Below are positions 6,872 through 12,461 of a stretch of 12,461 bases of DNA, piece by piece (position 1 is the first letter of the stretch; every line of letters starts with the position of its first letter). The translations under genes and the position numbers were made by a program. The stretch is from Verrucomicrobiota bacterium (GTDB lineage Bacteria > Verrucomicrobiota > Verrucomicrobiia > Chthoniobacterales > Terrimicrobiaceae): assembly GCA_026398285.1 (NCBI GenBank), contig JAPLTI010000051.1:1-12461 (forward strand), given 5' to 3'. The notes below the pieces were generated by a model that worked only from the letters and a program-made list of their open reading frames with translations, did no database searches and was not told where the DNA came from.

Positions 6872-7687
6872 TCAACCGAATCGGCCGGTGATGTAGTCTT
6901 CTGTTTGCTTTTCCGAGGGGTTTGAAAAAATTTTGGGCGTGTCGGCGAATTCGATGAGTTTGCCGAGGTAGAAAAACGCGGTTTTGTCCGAGCATCGCGT
7001 GGCCTGCTGCATGTTGTGGGTCACGATGACAATGGTGAATTGCTGTTTCAGTTCACGAATGAGTTCCTCGACCTTGACCGTGGCGATAGGGTCCAACGCC
7101 GAGCAGGGTTCGTCCATGAGCAGCACCTTGGGGCGGTTGGCGATGGCGCGGGCTATGCAAAGGCGCTGCATTTGACCGCCGGAGAGTCCCAGCGCGCTTT
7201 CATGCAGGCGGTCTTTCACTTCATTCCACAGCGCGGCTCCGCGCAGACTCCGTTCCACGCATTCGTCGAGTTCGGATTTTTTCGAGGTGCCGCTGATTCG
7301 GAGTGCGAAGACCACATTCTCGTAGATGGATTTCGGGAAGGGGTTGGATTTCTGGAAAACCATTCCGATGCTGCGTCGAAGGGAAATGACCTCGATCCCT
7401 TTGTCATAAATGCTTTTTCCGAGAATGCGGATATCCCCCTCGTGGTGGACTCCGTCGATCAGTTCATTCATTCGGTTGAAATTGCGCAGGAGTGTTGATT
7501 TTCCGCAGCCGGATGGACCGATGAGCGCGGTGACTTGGCGCTCCGGGATGTCCATATTGATTGTATGGAGTGCCTGCTTTTTTCCGTAGAAAAAATTGAA
7601 ATCCTTCACGGAGATGAAATCGGGCCGGCCGAGGAGATTCCTGTCATCCGTTGTCATTTTTACGGGTGCTTCTTTTGAGGTTTGCAT
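6872..7687 (-). CDS. pstB: Phosphate ABC transporter ATP-binding protein PstB
   Basis: PstB is the cytoplasmic ATPase of the high-affinity phosphate importer. The 271-residue protein contains a complete ABC cassette: Walker A GPSGCGKST (57-65), Q-loop Gln112 in FQKSNPFPKSIYENV, signature LSGGQMQR (168-175), Walker B VLLMDEP (188-194) and H-loop His224. The FQKxNPFPxSIYxN segment and the terminal TEDYITGRFG are typical of PstB rather than other ABC ATPases. Two starts are possible: ATG at 7687 and ATG at 7657, where the latter would remove ten non-conserved residues; neither has a clear ribosome binding site. Eighteen bases separate it from pstA, and phoU follows in the same operon. Confidence 0.97.
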   Translation of the reverse strand: MQTSKEAPVKMTTDDRNLLGRPDFISVKDFNFFYGKKQALHTINMDIPERQVTALIGPSGCGKSTLLRNFNRMNELIDGVHHEGDIRILGKSIYDKGIEVISLRRSIGMVFQKSNPFPKSIYENVVFALRISGTSKKSELDECVERSLRGAALWNEVKDRLHESALGLSGGQMQRLCIARAIANRPKVLLMDEPCSALDPIATVKVEELIRELKQQFTIVIVTHNMQQATRCSDKTAFFYLGKLIEFADTPKIFSNPSEKQTEDYITGRFG

Positions 7688-7705
7688 CGGATTTTGTGGA
7701 TTCGG

Positions 7706-8596
7706 TCAATTTTTCCGGGAGAAAATGGTTTGTGCAGAGATATTAGCAAGCGTGACAAAGGCCACGAGGACGAGTGAGGCCGTCCAAGCCATGGCGATCT
7801 GGTGGGGGAATGGCACGGTGGAGAAATTGTAGATTAGGACGGAGAGGGAAGCGGTCGGTTCGTTCAGCGACTTCGCCCAGAATTGACTGAAGAGGGCGGT
7901 GAAAATGAGGGGTGCGGTCTCTCCCGCTGCGCGCGCCACGGCAAGCATGACACCGGTCATGATTGCAGGAAAGGCATCGGGCAGAACCACGCGGGCGATT
8001 GTTTGAAAACGCGTGGCTCCCAGCCCGTAAGCCGCCTCGCGGTAGGCGCTCTGGACGCCCATGAGGGCTTGCTCGGATGTGAGAAGAATCGTTGGCAGCA
8101 TAAGGACTGCCAGAGCCAATCCGCCCGCATAGGCCGAAAAGGTCCCGGTCATCATGACAACCACGGCAAAAGCAAACACACCACAGATGATGGACGGGAT
8201 GCCAGTGAGGAGCTTGGCCACAAGGCGAACAGTCTGGGCGAGGCGCGATGTGGGCGCGTATTCATTGATGAAGATCGCCGAGAGGATGCCCGCTGGAGCC
8301 GAGACGGCGAGGCCGATGCCAACCATGGCCAGGGTGCCAAGAATGGCATTGCCGAAACCTCCGCCCGTCATTCCCGCCGCAGGTGGCAATTCCGTAAAAA
8401 TTCCCGCGCCAAGCAAGGGGAGACCTTGTTTTAAAAGGAGAAAAATAATCGAAATCAAAGGCACCATTGTCAGAAGCGAAAGCGTGATGCAGACGCCGCT
8501 AAGGATGCGATTTGTCAAAGAGCGGGCTACTGTTTTTGAATTCACCGAACGGTCACCGTCGAAAAAATCCAAGGAGTGGGAAGCAATGGGATCCAT
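7706..8596 (-). CDS. pstA: Phosphate ABC transporter permease PstA
   Basis: PstA is one of the two inner-membrane channel subunits of the Pst importer. The 296-residue protein has a ~30-residue cytoplasmic N-terminus and about six hydrophobic segments. The coupling (EAA) loop that contacts PstB is clear: REAAYGLGATRFQTIARVVLPDAFPAIMTG. Conserved features around it are the ILSAIFINEYAP, GIPSIICGVFAF and AGETAPLIFTALF segments. The last is PstA-specific and separates it from PstC. It starts at ATG 8596, 5 bases after the pstC stop, so translation is probably coupled, and no Shine-Dalgarno motif is present. PstB follows after 18 bases. Confidence 0.96.
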   Translation of the reverse strand: MDPIASHSLDFFDGDRSVNSKTVARSLTNRILSGVCITLSLLTMVPLISIIFLLLKQGLPLLGAGIFTELPPAAGMTGGGFGNAILGTLAMVGIGLAVSAPAGILSAIFINEYAPTSRLAQTVRLVAKLLTGIPSIICGVFAFAVVVMMTGTFSAYAGGLALAVLMLPTILLTSEQALMGVQSAYREAAYGLGATRFQTIARVVLPDAFPAIMTGVMLAVARAAGETAPLIFTALFSQFWAKSLNEPTASLSVLIYNFSTVPFPHQIAMAWTASLVLVAFVTLANISAQTIFSRKN

Positions 8597-8601
8597 TTGG
8601 T

Positions 8602-9552
8602 TTAACGAATGCCTGCGGTTTGCTTTTGGGTGTAGCGCAGCACGGCCTCGCCGAGCAGGTTTACAACAAGAGTGATGCCGATGAGGATAAGCGCGGCATA
8701 CATGAGGGAGTTCACTTGGAGGCCCTGCGCCTCGCCGAACTGGTTTGCAAGGAGACCGGCAAGGGTTCCCGAGGGAGAGAGCACCGACCAGGAGAGCCTC
8801 GAACTGTTGCCGATGAGCATGGCGACCGCCATCGTCTCGCCCATGGCGCGACCGAGGCCGAGAATCGTTGCTGCAACGATGCCGGGCGCGGCTGTTGGCA
8901 GGATGACGCTGAAGATGGCCTCCCAGCGGGTTGCCCCTAGCGCGTAGGCTCCTTCGCGCAGCGTCTTGGGAACGGATGCCAGGGAGTTTCGCGAGATGGC
9001 TGTGATGGTTGGCAAAATCATGATGGCCAGAACGACCGAGGCTGTGAGGAGCGAGTTGCCGTAGGCGGGGCCAGAAAAAAGCGGGAAGTCACCGAATGTG
9101 CCGACCGCCCAGTCCCCAAAGGCCTTTACAATGGGGATGATGACGAAGATTCCCCACAGTCCGTAGACGACGCTCGGGATGGCGGCCAGCATTTCCACGA
9201 CGAAACGCATGGTCTGGCGGATCGATGGTGAGAGGAAGTTCTCACTCAAAAAAATCGCAATCGCAACGCCCAGCGGAAACGCAAAAAGAATGGCGAGGAA
9301 TGAACTCGCCAGCGTGCCAATGATGAAGGGCAACACGCCGAACCGCTCGCGGTTTGGCACCCAGGCCGAGGTGGTCATGAAATCAAACCCGAATTTCTGA
9401 ATGGCTGGCCAAGCGGATTCGATGATTTCGTAAATGATCCATCCCAGCATCAGCACCGTGAGGAGCGAGGCTGTTTGACACAGGATTTTGAACAAATCCG
9501 GCGCCGGCCGATAACCGGCCGGCGAAATGATGTCCTTCTCGGGTGCTGACAC
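8602..9552 (-). CDS. pstC: Phosphate ABC transporter permease PstC
   Basis: PstC is the partner permease of PstA. The 316-residue protein has a ~25-residue cytoplasmic N-terminus, about six membrane segments and the coupling loop REGAYALGATRWEAIFSVILP. PstC-type markers are the PFIIGTLASS segment, AIPSVVYGLWGIFV and GLGRAMGETMAVAMLIGN. The start is a GTG at 9552, 17 bases after the pstS stop; no other start fits the family N-terminus, and no Shine-Dalgarno motif precedes it. A perfect 9-bp GC stem lies in codons 10-17 (see separate entry) and could lower translation of pstC relative to pstS. The TAA stop is 5 bases before pstA. Confidence 0.95.
   Translation of the reverse strand: MSAPEKDIISPAGYRPAPDLFKILCQTASLLTVLMLGWIIYEIIESAWPAIQKFGFDFMTTSAWVPNRERFGVLPFIIGTLASSFLAILFAFPLGVAIAIFLSENFLSPSIRQTMRFVVEMLAAIPSVVYGLWGIFVIIPIVKAFGDWAVGTFGDFPLFSGPAYGNSLLTASVVLAIMILPTITAISRNSLASVPKTLREGAYALGATRWEAIFSVILPTAAPGIVAATILGLGRAMGETMAVAMLIGNSSRLSWSVLSPSGTLAGLLANQFGEAQGLQVNSLMYAALILIGITLVVNLLGEAVLRYTQKQTAGIR
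9502..9524 (-). other. Strong GC hairpin at the 5' end of pstC
   Basis: CGCCGGCCG (9502-9510) and CGGCCGGCG (9516-9524) are perfect inverted copies around a 5-base loop. In the pst mRNA the stem starts 28 bases after the pstC GTG and about 45 bases after the pstS stop. There is no T-run after it, so it is not an intrinsic terminator. It may limit ribosome access or protect the upstream pstS RNA from exonucleases; this role is an inference. Confidence 0.6.
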
Positions 9553-9569
9553 TTTGAAGGGATGTGGTG

Positions 9570-10583
9570 TTATTGCACTGTGGCCAGTGCCGCTTTGGCT
9601 TTCTCAACCACAGCTTCCGGCAGCGGGACATAGCCTAGGCTCTCGGAGAATGACTGGCCGTCCGTAAGGCTCCAGGTCACAAATTCTTTGAGTGCCTTCA
9701 GCTTCGCAGGGTCGGAATATTTTTTGTAGAGAAGGAGCCAAGTGAAGCTCGCAATCGGATAGTCATTGGCACCCTCGGGATCAACTGGCCAGACGCGGAG
9801 GTTCTCGGGAAGCTGCACATTGGAGAGGGTGCTGCGAGCGGATGCGATGTCTGGAGCGATGAAGTTGCCGGATTTATTTTGCAGGGATGCCATCGAGAGG
9901 CCGTTGTCCTTGGCATAACCATACTCGACATAGCCCACTGTGCCCGGGCTCTGCTTGATGAGAGCTGTGACACCCTCGTTACCCTTGCCGCCAACGCCCA
10001 CGGGGAAAGTCACGGATTTGTCGGTGCCGACCTCGTCATCGAATTTGTCGCTGATCTCTGAAAGGTGCTGGGTGAAGACATAGGTCGTTCCGCTGCCATC
10101 AGAGCGGTAGGCGACTTGGATTGGCATGTTGGGAAGTTTCAGGTCGGGATTGGCTTTGACAATGGCTGGATCATTCCACTTTTTGACTTCTCCAAGATAG
10201 ATGCCCGCCATGACCTCGCGAGTCAGCTTGATTCCCGAAACTCCCGGGAGGTTGTAGGCAAAAACAATCTCTCCAGCCGTAGCTGGTATCATTACAGCAC
10301 CCGCAGCGACTTTCGCGATTTCTTCATCGGACATCGCGGCATCGCTCGCGCCGAAGACCACCACGCCTTGGATGAAATTTTTCACACCGGCTCCGCTTCC
10401 CACAGATTGGTAGTTCACTTGGATGCCGGGTTGCACTTTGTTGAACTCAACCCCCCAGCGCTGATAGAGCGGAGCAGGAAATGTCGCGCCGGCACCTGAG
10501 ATTTGTTGTGCCCGTCCAGTGGTGACGAAGGCTAGTGAGGTGGTAATGGATAGGCAGAGTGCCAAGCTTGATGTGAATTTCAT
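9570..10583 (-). CDS. pstS: Phosphate ABC transporter substrate-binding protein PstS
   Basis: PstS captures phosphate in the periplasm and delivers it to PstCAB. The 337-residue product begins with a clear signal peptide (MKFTSSLALCLSITTSLA..., likely cut near GRA-QQ). The mature protein starts with the family block ISGAGATFPAPLYQRW, and further phosphate-binding segments are SVGSGAGVKNF, VVFGASDAAMSDEE (with the conserved Ser-Asp) and YRSDGSGTTYVFTQHL. There is no lipobox cysteine, so it is probably a soluble periplasmic protein. The frame is open upstream to 10718, but that stretch carries the Pho box and lacks a signal sequence, so ATG 10583 is chosen. It is the first gene of pstSCAB-phoU. 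The leader between Pho box and ATG is about 50 bases, without a Shine-Dalgarno motif. Confidence 0.96.
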   Translation of the reverse strand: MKFTSSLALCLSITTSLAFVTTGRAQQISGAGATFPAPLYQRWGVEFNKVQPGIQVNYQSVGSGAGVKNFIQGVVVFGASDAAMSDEEIAKVAAGAVMIPATAGEIVFAYNLPGVSGIKLTREVMAGIYLGEVKKWNDPAIVKANPDLKLPNMPIQVAYRSDGSGTTYVFTQHLSEISDKFDDEVGTDKSVTFPVGVGGKGNEGVTALIKQSPGTVGYVEYGYAKDNGLSMASLQNKSGNFIAPDIASARSTLSNVQLPENLRVWPVDPEGANDYPIASFTWLLLYKKYSDPAKLKALKEFVTWSLTDGQSFSESLGYVPLPEAVVEKAKAALATVQ

Positions 10584-10632
10584 GTAGGTCGTGAGTGAAC
10601 TAAGGCATTTACCATGCGCCAAAATAAGATTT

Positions 10633-10650
10633 GTGACAATTGCGTAACAG
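10633..10650 (-). promoter_or_regulatory. Pho box (PhoB binding site) upstream of pstS
   Basis: Read on the minus strand this 18-mer is CTGTTAC-GCAA-TTGTCAC. The E. coli Pho box is two CTGTCAT/C heptamers separated by a 4-base AT-rich spacer. The first heptamer matches 5 of 7, the second 6 of 7, and the 11-base periodicity is exact. A TATTTT that could serve as -10 lies 6 bases downstream, closer than the roughly 10 bases usual in E. coli. The site fits control of the pst operon by PhoB under phosphate starvation. Confidence 0.8.
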
Positions 10651-10708
10651 ACCCCGTTGAATGAATGAGTCGGCGCCAGAGCCATCAGGGTTTCCGAAAT
10701 GGCAAGAC

Positions 10709-10746
10709 AAAAAAACAACCCGCCACTTCTGAGAAGTGGCGGGTTG
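10709..10746 (-). terminator. Rho-independent terminator after rplK
   Basis: A 14-bp perfect stem (10716-10729 with 10733-10746) closes on a 3-base TGA loop and is followed on the minus strand by seven T residues (10715-10709). It lies 25 bases after the second, distal stop of rplK and separates that gene from the pstS promoter. Only the minus-strand side has a T-run, so it serves rplK. Its distance from the distal rather than the early stop supports the view that the gene once ended, or still ends, at 10772. Confidence 0.93.
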
Positions 10747-10771
10747 TGAAATGAAAAAACTGTTTCCGGTT

Positions 10772-10858
10772 TTACTCGGCGACTTCGAGTCCCATCTGGC
10801 GGGCGGTTCCACAGAGTGTGCGGAATGCAGCTTCCTCGGTGCGGGCGTTCATGTCTTA
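10772..10858 (-). other. In-frame C-terminal extension of rplK behind an internal TAA stop
   Basis: Continuing in the rplK frame past the TAA at 10856-10858 gives 27 sense codons and a second TAA at 10772-10774. The translated tail begins DMNARTEEAAFRT, continues LCGTARQMG and ends LEVAE. This matches the usual L11 C-terminus, in which KM is followed by a D-L-N-A type stretch, an alanine-rich helix, and GTARSMG with a short acidic end. With one sense codon in place of the TAA, L11 would have exactly 141 residues. The frame, length and conserved residues are intact, so there has been no visible decay besides the stop. Confidence 0.88.
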
Positions 10859-11197
10859 CATCTTGATTTTGACGATGTCCATGACCTGCTTTTTGGAGAT
10901 TTTGCCAACCTTGGTTTTGTTCGGTTCTTTCGAGCCCGATGCGAGGCCTGCGGCTTTCTTGAGGAGGATCGCTGCGGGTGGCGCCTTGGTGATGAAGGTG
11001 AAGCTTTTGTCTTTATAGACGGTGATAACCACCGGGAGAATGTCGCCAGACTGCTTCTGAGTGGCGGCGTTGAATTCTTTGCAGAATGCCATGATGTTTA
11101 CACCCTGTTGACCGAGGGCTGGGCCTACGGGCGGGGCCGGATTTGCGGCACCTGCGGGAATCTGCAATTTGATCTGTCCTACGATTTCTTTAGCCAT
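10856..11197 (-). CDS. rplK: Ribosomal protein L11, open frame cut short by an in-frame TAA
   Basis: L11 forms the ribosomal GTPase-associated centre with 23S rRNA and is needed for RelA activation. The frame from ATG 11197 gives 113 residues before a TAA; the family norm is about 141. The N-terminal domain is well conserved: MAKEIVGQIKLQIPAGAANP, the PPVGPALGQQGVNIMAFCKEFN proline-rich segment contacted by thiostrepton in homologues, FTFITKAPPAAILLKKAAG and VGKISKKQV. The early stop removes the last part of the rRNA-binding C-terminal domain, including the GTARQMG helix that is still encoded downstream (10772-10855). A GGAG lies 10 bases before the ATG, one of the few Shine-Dalgarno-like motifs here. 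The usual neighbours nusG and rplA are absent. Either the stop is an error, or it is a real mutation, readthrough site or decaying copy. Confidence 0.9.
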   Translation of the reverse strand: MAKEIVGQIKLQIPAGAANPAPPVGPALGQQGVNIMAFCKEFNAATQKQSGDILPVVITVYKDKSFTFITKAPPAAILLKKAAGLASGSKEPNKTKVGKISKKQVMDIVKIKM

Positions 11198-11228
11198 ATT
11201 AAAAGTGCTCCGCTTGTTTTGCGGAAAA

Positions 11229-11258
11229 GGGGTGCAAGGTCATCACGACTCGCACCCC
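11229..11258 (-). terminator. Terminator-like hairpin between the peroxiredoxin gene and rplK
   Basis: On the minus strand GGGGTGCGAG (11258-11249) pairs with CTTGCACCCC (11238-11229), a 10-bp stem with one G-T pair and a 10-base loop, followed by TTTT (11228-11225). It lies 38 bases after the peroxiredoxin stop and 31 bases before the rplK start. The stem is strong but the T-run is short, so termination may be partial. No clear rplK promoter is visible between it and the ATG, which leaves readthrough or an unrecognised promoter. Confidence 0.65.
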
Positions 11259-11296
11259 GTGACAAGGAGATTTTTGAAATTTTCCGCGAATGGTTT

Positions 11297-11773
11297 TTAC
11301 AGCGATGCGAGAACCTCGGCGATTTTGTTGAAGTCGGGGAGTTCCTTCGGAGTCGGGGTCTGTTCGCTGTGACGGATCACTCCGTCCTTGTCGATGACGA
11401 AGGCCGCGCGTGCGGACACGGCGCCGAGGCCGATGAGGTCAGGGAGAAGAACACCGTAGGCTTTCGCGGTTTCCTTGTTCAGATCGCTCACGAGCGGGAT
11501 GTTGATGTTCTCTTTTTTCGCCCAGGCTTCCTGCGCAAATGGGCTGTCCACGCTGATGCCCACGACTGCTGCATTCAGGGATTCATACTTCGCAAGACCT
11601 GCAGTGACATCGCAGAGTTCCTGCGTGCAGACGCCGGTGAAGGCGAGGGGAAAGAAAAGAAGGACAGTGTTTTTTTTGCCGAAGTTCGACGAGAGGCTGA
11701 AGTCTGCGAGGCCTTCGGAGCCGATTGTTTTGAGTGTGAATTCAGGAGCTTTGGAGCCGGTTGCAAGTGCCAT
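11297..11773 (-). CDS. Peroxiredoxin (AhpE/PrxQ-like thiol peroxidase)
   Basis: Peroxiredoxins reduce hydrogen peroxide and organic peroxides through a cysteine thiol in the cytoplasm. The 158-residue protein has the thioredoxin-fold pattern APEFTL near the N-terminus, then FFPLAFTGVCTQELC, which supplies the PxxxTxxC active site with Pro42, Thr46 and peroxidatic Cys49. Cys54 lies five positions after Cys49, the spacing of the resolving cysteine in PrxQ/Bcp enzymes, while PLAFTGVC is AhpE-like. A conserved arginine occurs in SARAAFVIDKDG. No signal peptide is seen. The frame opens upstream to 11923 inside pyrE, but the ATG at 11773 gives the family N-terminus and follows a good promoter. It lies 73 bases after pyrE and is followed by a terminator-like hairpin. 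Confidence 0.92.
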   Translation of the reverse strand: MALATGSKAPEFTLKTIGSEGLADFSLSSNFGKKNTVLLFFPLAFTGVCTQELCDVTAGLAKYESLNAAVVGISVDSPFAQEAWAKKENINIPLVSDLNKETAKAYGVLLPDLIGLGAVSARAAFVIDKDGVIRHSEQTPTPKELPDFNKIAEVLASL

Positions 11774-11805
11774 AGTGGTATGTGTGGTTGAAATGTGAGC
11801 CGCGC

Positions 11806-11833
11806 ATTTTGCCTGTGTCGGCCGCCATGTCAA
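11806..11833 (-). promoter_or_regulatory. Sigma70-type promoter for the peroxiredoxin gene
   Basis: On the minus strand a perfect TTGACA (11833-11828) is followed after 16 bases by CAAAAT (11811-11806), which matches 4 of 6 bases of the -10 consensus. The predicted start site is near 11799, giving a leader of about 25 bases before the ATG at 11773. It lies wholly in the 73-base gap after pyrE, which fits independent transcription of the peroxiredoxin gene, possibly with readthrough into rplK. Confidence 0.55.
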
Positions 11834-11846
11834 TCGCAGCGGTGGG

Positions 11847-12413
11847 CTACTTGCTGCCGGGCTTGATGGCAGGAGTGCCTTGCAGGTCGGCGGGAATGTT
11901 GTCCGCCGCGAAGGTCTCCACATTCATCTGCACCAAGGAAACGAAAGGGCATCCAAAGTCGGGGAGTTCGCCGCCACTGCGATCAACGATCGAGCCTGCC
12001 GCTACAACGATTCCACCATGGTCGCGCACGATCTGGATTGTCTCCTGCACACGGCCTCCGCGCGTTACGACATCCTCGGCTACAACGAAACGCTGGCCGG
12101 GTTGAATTTGAAAACCACGGCGCAGCACGAGTCCTCCATTTCCATCCTTCTCAACAAAGATGTGCCGCTTGCCGAGATGGCGGGCCACTTCCTGACCGAC
12201 GATGATCCCGCCGACTGCGGGGGATACCACGGTTTCAGCATCATACGCGCTGAGCTTTTCAGCGAGCATTCCGCACACGCGCGCCGCTATGGGCGCGTCC
12301 TGCAGGAGGAGAGCACACTGGAAGAATTCGCGACTGTGCAGGCCGCTGCGAAGCACAAAGTGGCCGTGGAGTAGGGCACCGGTTTGTTTGAAAAGATCGA
12401 GAACTGCTTGCAT
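11847..12413 (-). CDS. pyrE: Orotate phosphoribosyltransferase PyrE
   Basis: PyrE joins orotate to PRPP to form orotidine 5'-phosphate in pyrimidine synthesis. The 188-residue protein shows the N-terminal GALLHGHFVLRSGLHS segment typical of the family, VVSPAVGGIIVGQEVAR, the FVEKDGNGGLVLRRGF stretch that holds the flexible-loop basic residues, and the PRPP-binding loop VVAEDVVTRGGRVQE (111-124). In most homologues this loop reads EDVVTTGGS, so the two arginines are variants. The 3' end after about residue 150 (VDRSGGE and on) is typical. The ATG at 12413 is supported by the conserved start of helix 1. The 48 bases upstream to the window edge contain no clear promoter or Shine-Dalgarno motif. 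A TAG stop at 11847 is followed by the peroxiredoxin promoter. Confidence 0.95.
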   Translation of the reverse strand: MQAVLDLFKQTGALLHGHFVLRSGLHSREFFQCALLLQDAPIAARVCGMLAEKLSAYDAETVVSPAVGGIIVGQEVARHLGKRHIFVEKDGNGGLVLRRGFQIQPGQRFVVAEDVVTRGGRVQETIQIVRDHGGIVVAAGSIVDRSGGELPDFGCPFVSLVQMNVETFAADNIPADLQGTPAIKPGSK

Positions 12414-12461
12414 GGGAAATTAGTTTTTAGCGGTTGGTTATTTCAAATTTCCATTCACCCA

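Noticed and set aside
10584..10718. Longer N-terminus for PstS from an upstream start
   Set aside because: The extension would bury the signal peptide 45 residues inside the protein and overlaps the Pho box and the promoter.
10856..10858. Reassignment of TAA to a sense codon in this genome
   Set aside because: TAA is the natural end of ribH, pstC, pstS and the peroxiredoxin gene, each closely followed by the next gene or a hairpin, and it is also the distal stop of rplK, so a global code change does not fit.
10736..11791. Long plus-strand open frame (351 codons) across rplK and the peroxiredoxin gene
   Set aside because: It is antisense to two clearly conserved genes, is unusually rich in Cys, Phe and Gly, and resembles no protein; it is a shadow of codon use in the opposite strand.
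12414..12461. Promoter for pyrE (TTGAAA with a downstream TAATTT on the minus strand)
   Set aside because: The spacing of 18 bases is acceptable, but the -10 matches only 3 of 6 bases and the window ends before the region can be judged.

Overview
The window looks like chromosomal core DNA from a Gram-negative bacterium, probably a member of the Verrucomicrobiota. The Gram-negative call rests on an LpxI lipid A gene, an exported LytM-type peptidase and a periplasmic PstS. The phylum call is an inference from the ribH-nusB-ftsY gene order, the style of the proteins and the near absence of Shine-Dalgarno motifs; no database search was possible. The DNA is moderately GC-rich, densely packed, and shows no mobile element, CRISPR array, tRNA or rRNA gene. 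No stretch over 300 bases lacks a gene.

Layout. (1) Positions 3-575 (+) hold the C-terminal half of a BaiN/HI0933-type flavoprotein, converging on (2) a tight minus-strand cluster ribH-nusB-ftsY (2318 to 577: riboflavin synthesis, transcription antitermination, SRP receptor). (3) A divergent plus-strand cluster (2435-6135) encodes a secreted M23 peptidase, LpxI, a GnnA-like Gfo/Idh/MocA oxidoreductase and a GT28 (MGDG-synthase/UgtP-like) glycosyltransferase, apparently a cell-envelope operon. (4) A complete minus-strand phosphate operon pstS-pstC-pstA-pstB-phoU (10583 to 6163) lies behind a recognisable Pho box (10633-10650). (5) A lone rplK (ribosomal protein L11) is followed by a strong intrinsic terminator. 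(6) A peroxiredoxin gene with its own promoter and a terminator-like hairpin, and pyrE, complete the window on the minus strand.

The most striking observation is in rplK. The reading frame is stopped by a TAA at codon 114, yet the same frame continues without any shift through a well-conserved L11 C-terminus to a second TAA that gives exactly 141 residues, the family's usual length. The transcription terminator sits just after this second stop. rplK is also away from its usual neighbours nusG, rplA, rplJ and rplL. This could be a sequence error, a fresh nonsense mutation, a decaying second copy, or stop-codon readthrough. Other points of interest are the lpxI/GnnA-like/GT28 operon without a GnnB aminotransferase, a 9-bp GC hairpin at the start of pstC, a possible attenuator between the peroxiredoxin gene and rplK, and the general lack of Shine-Dalgarno sequences. 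I found no evidence for a wholly new defence or mobile system.
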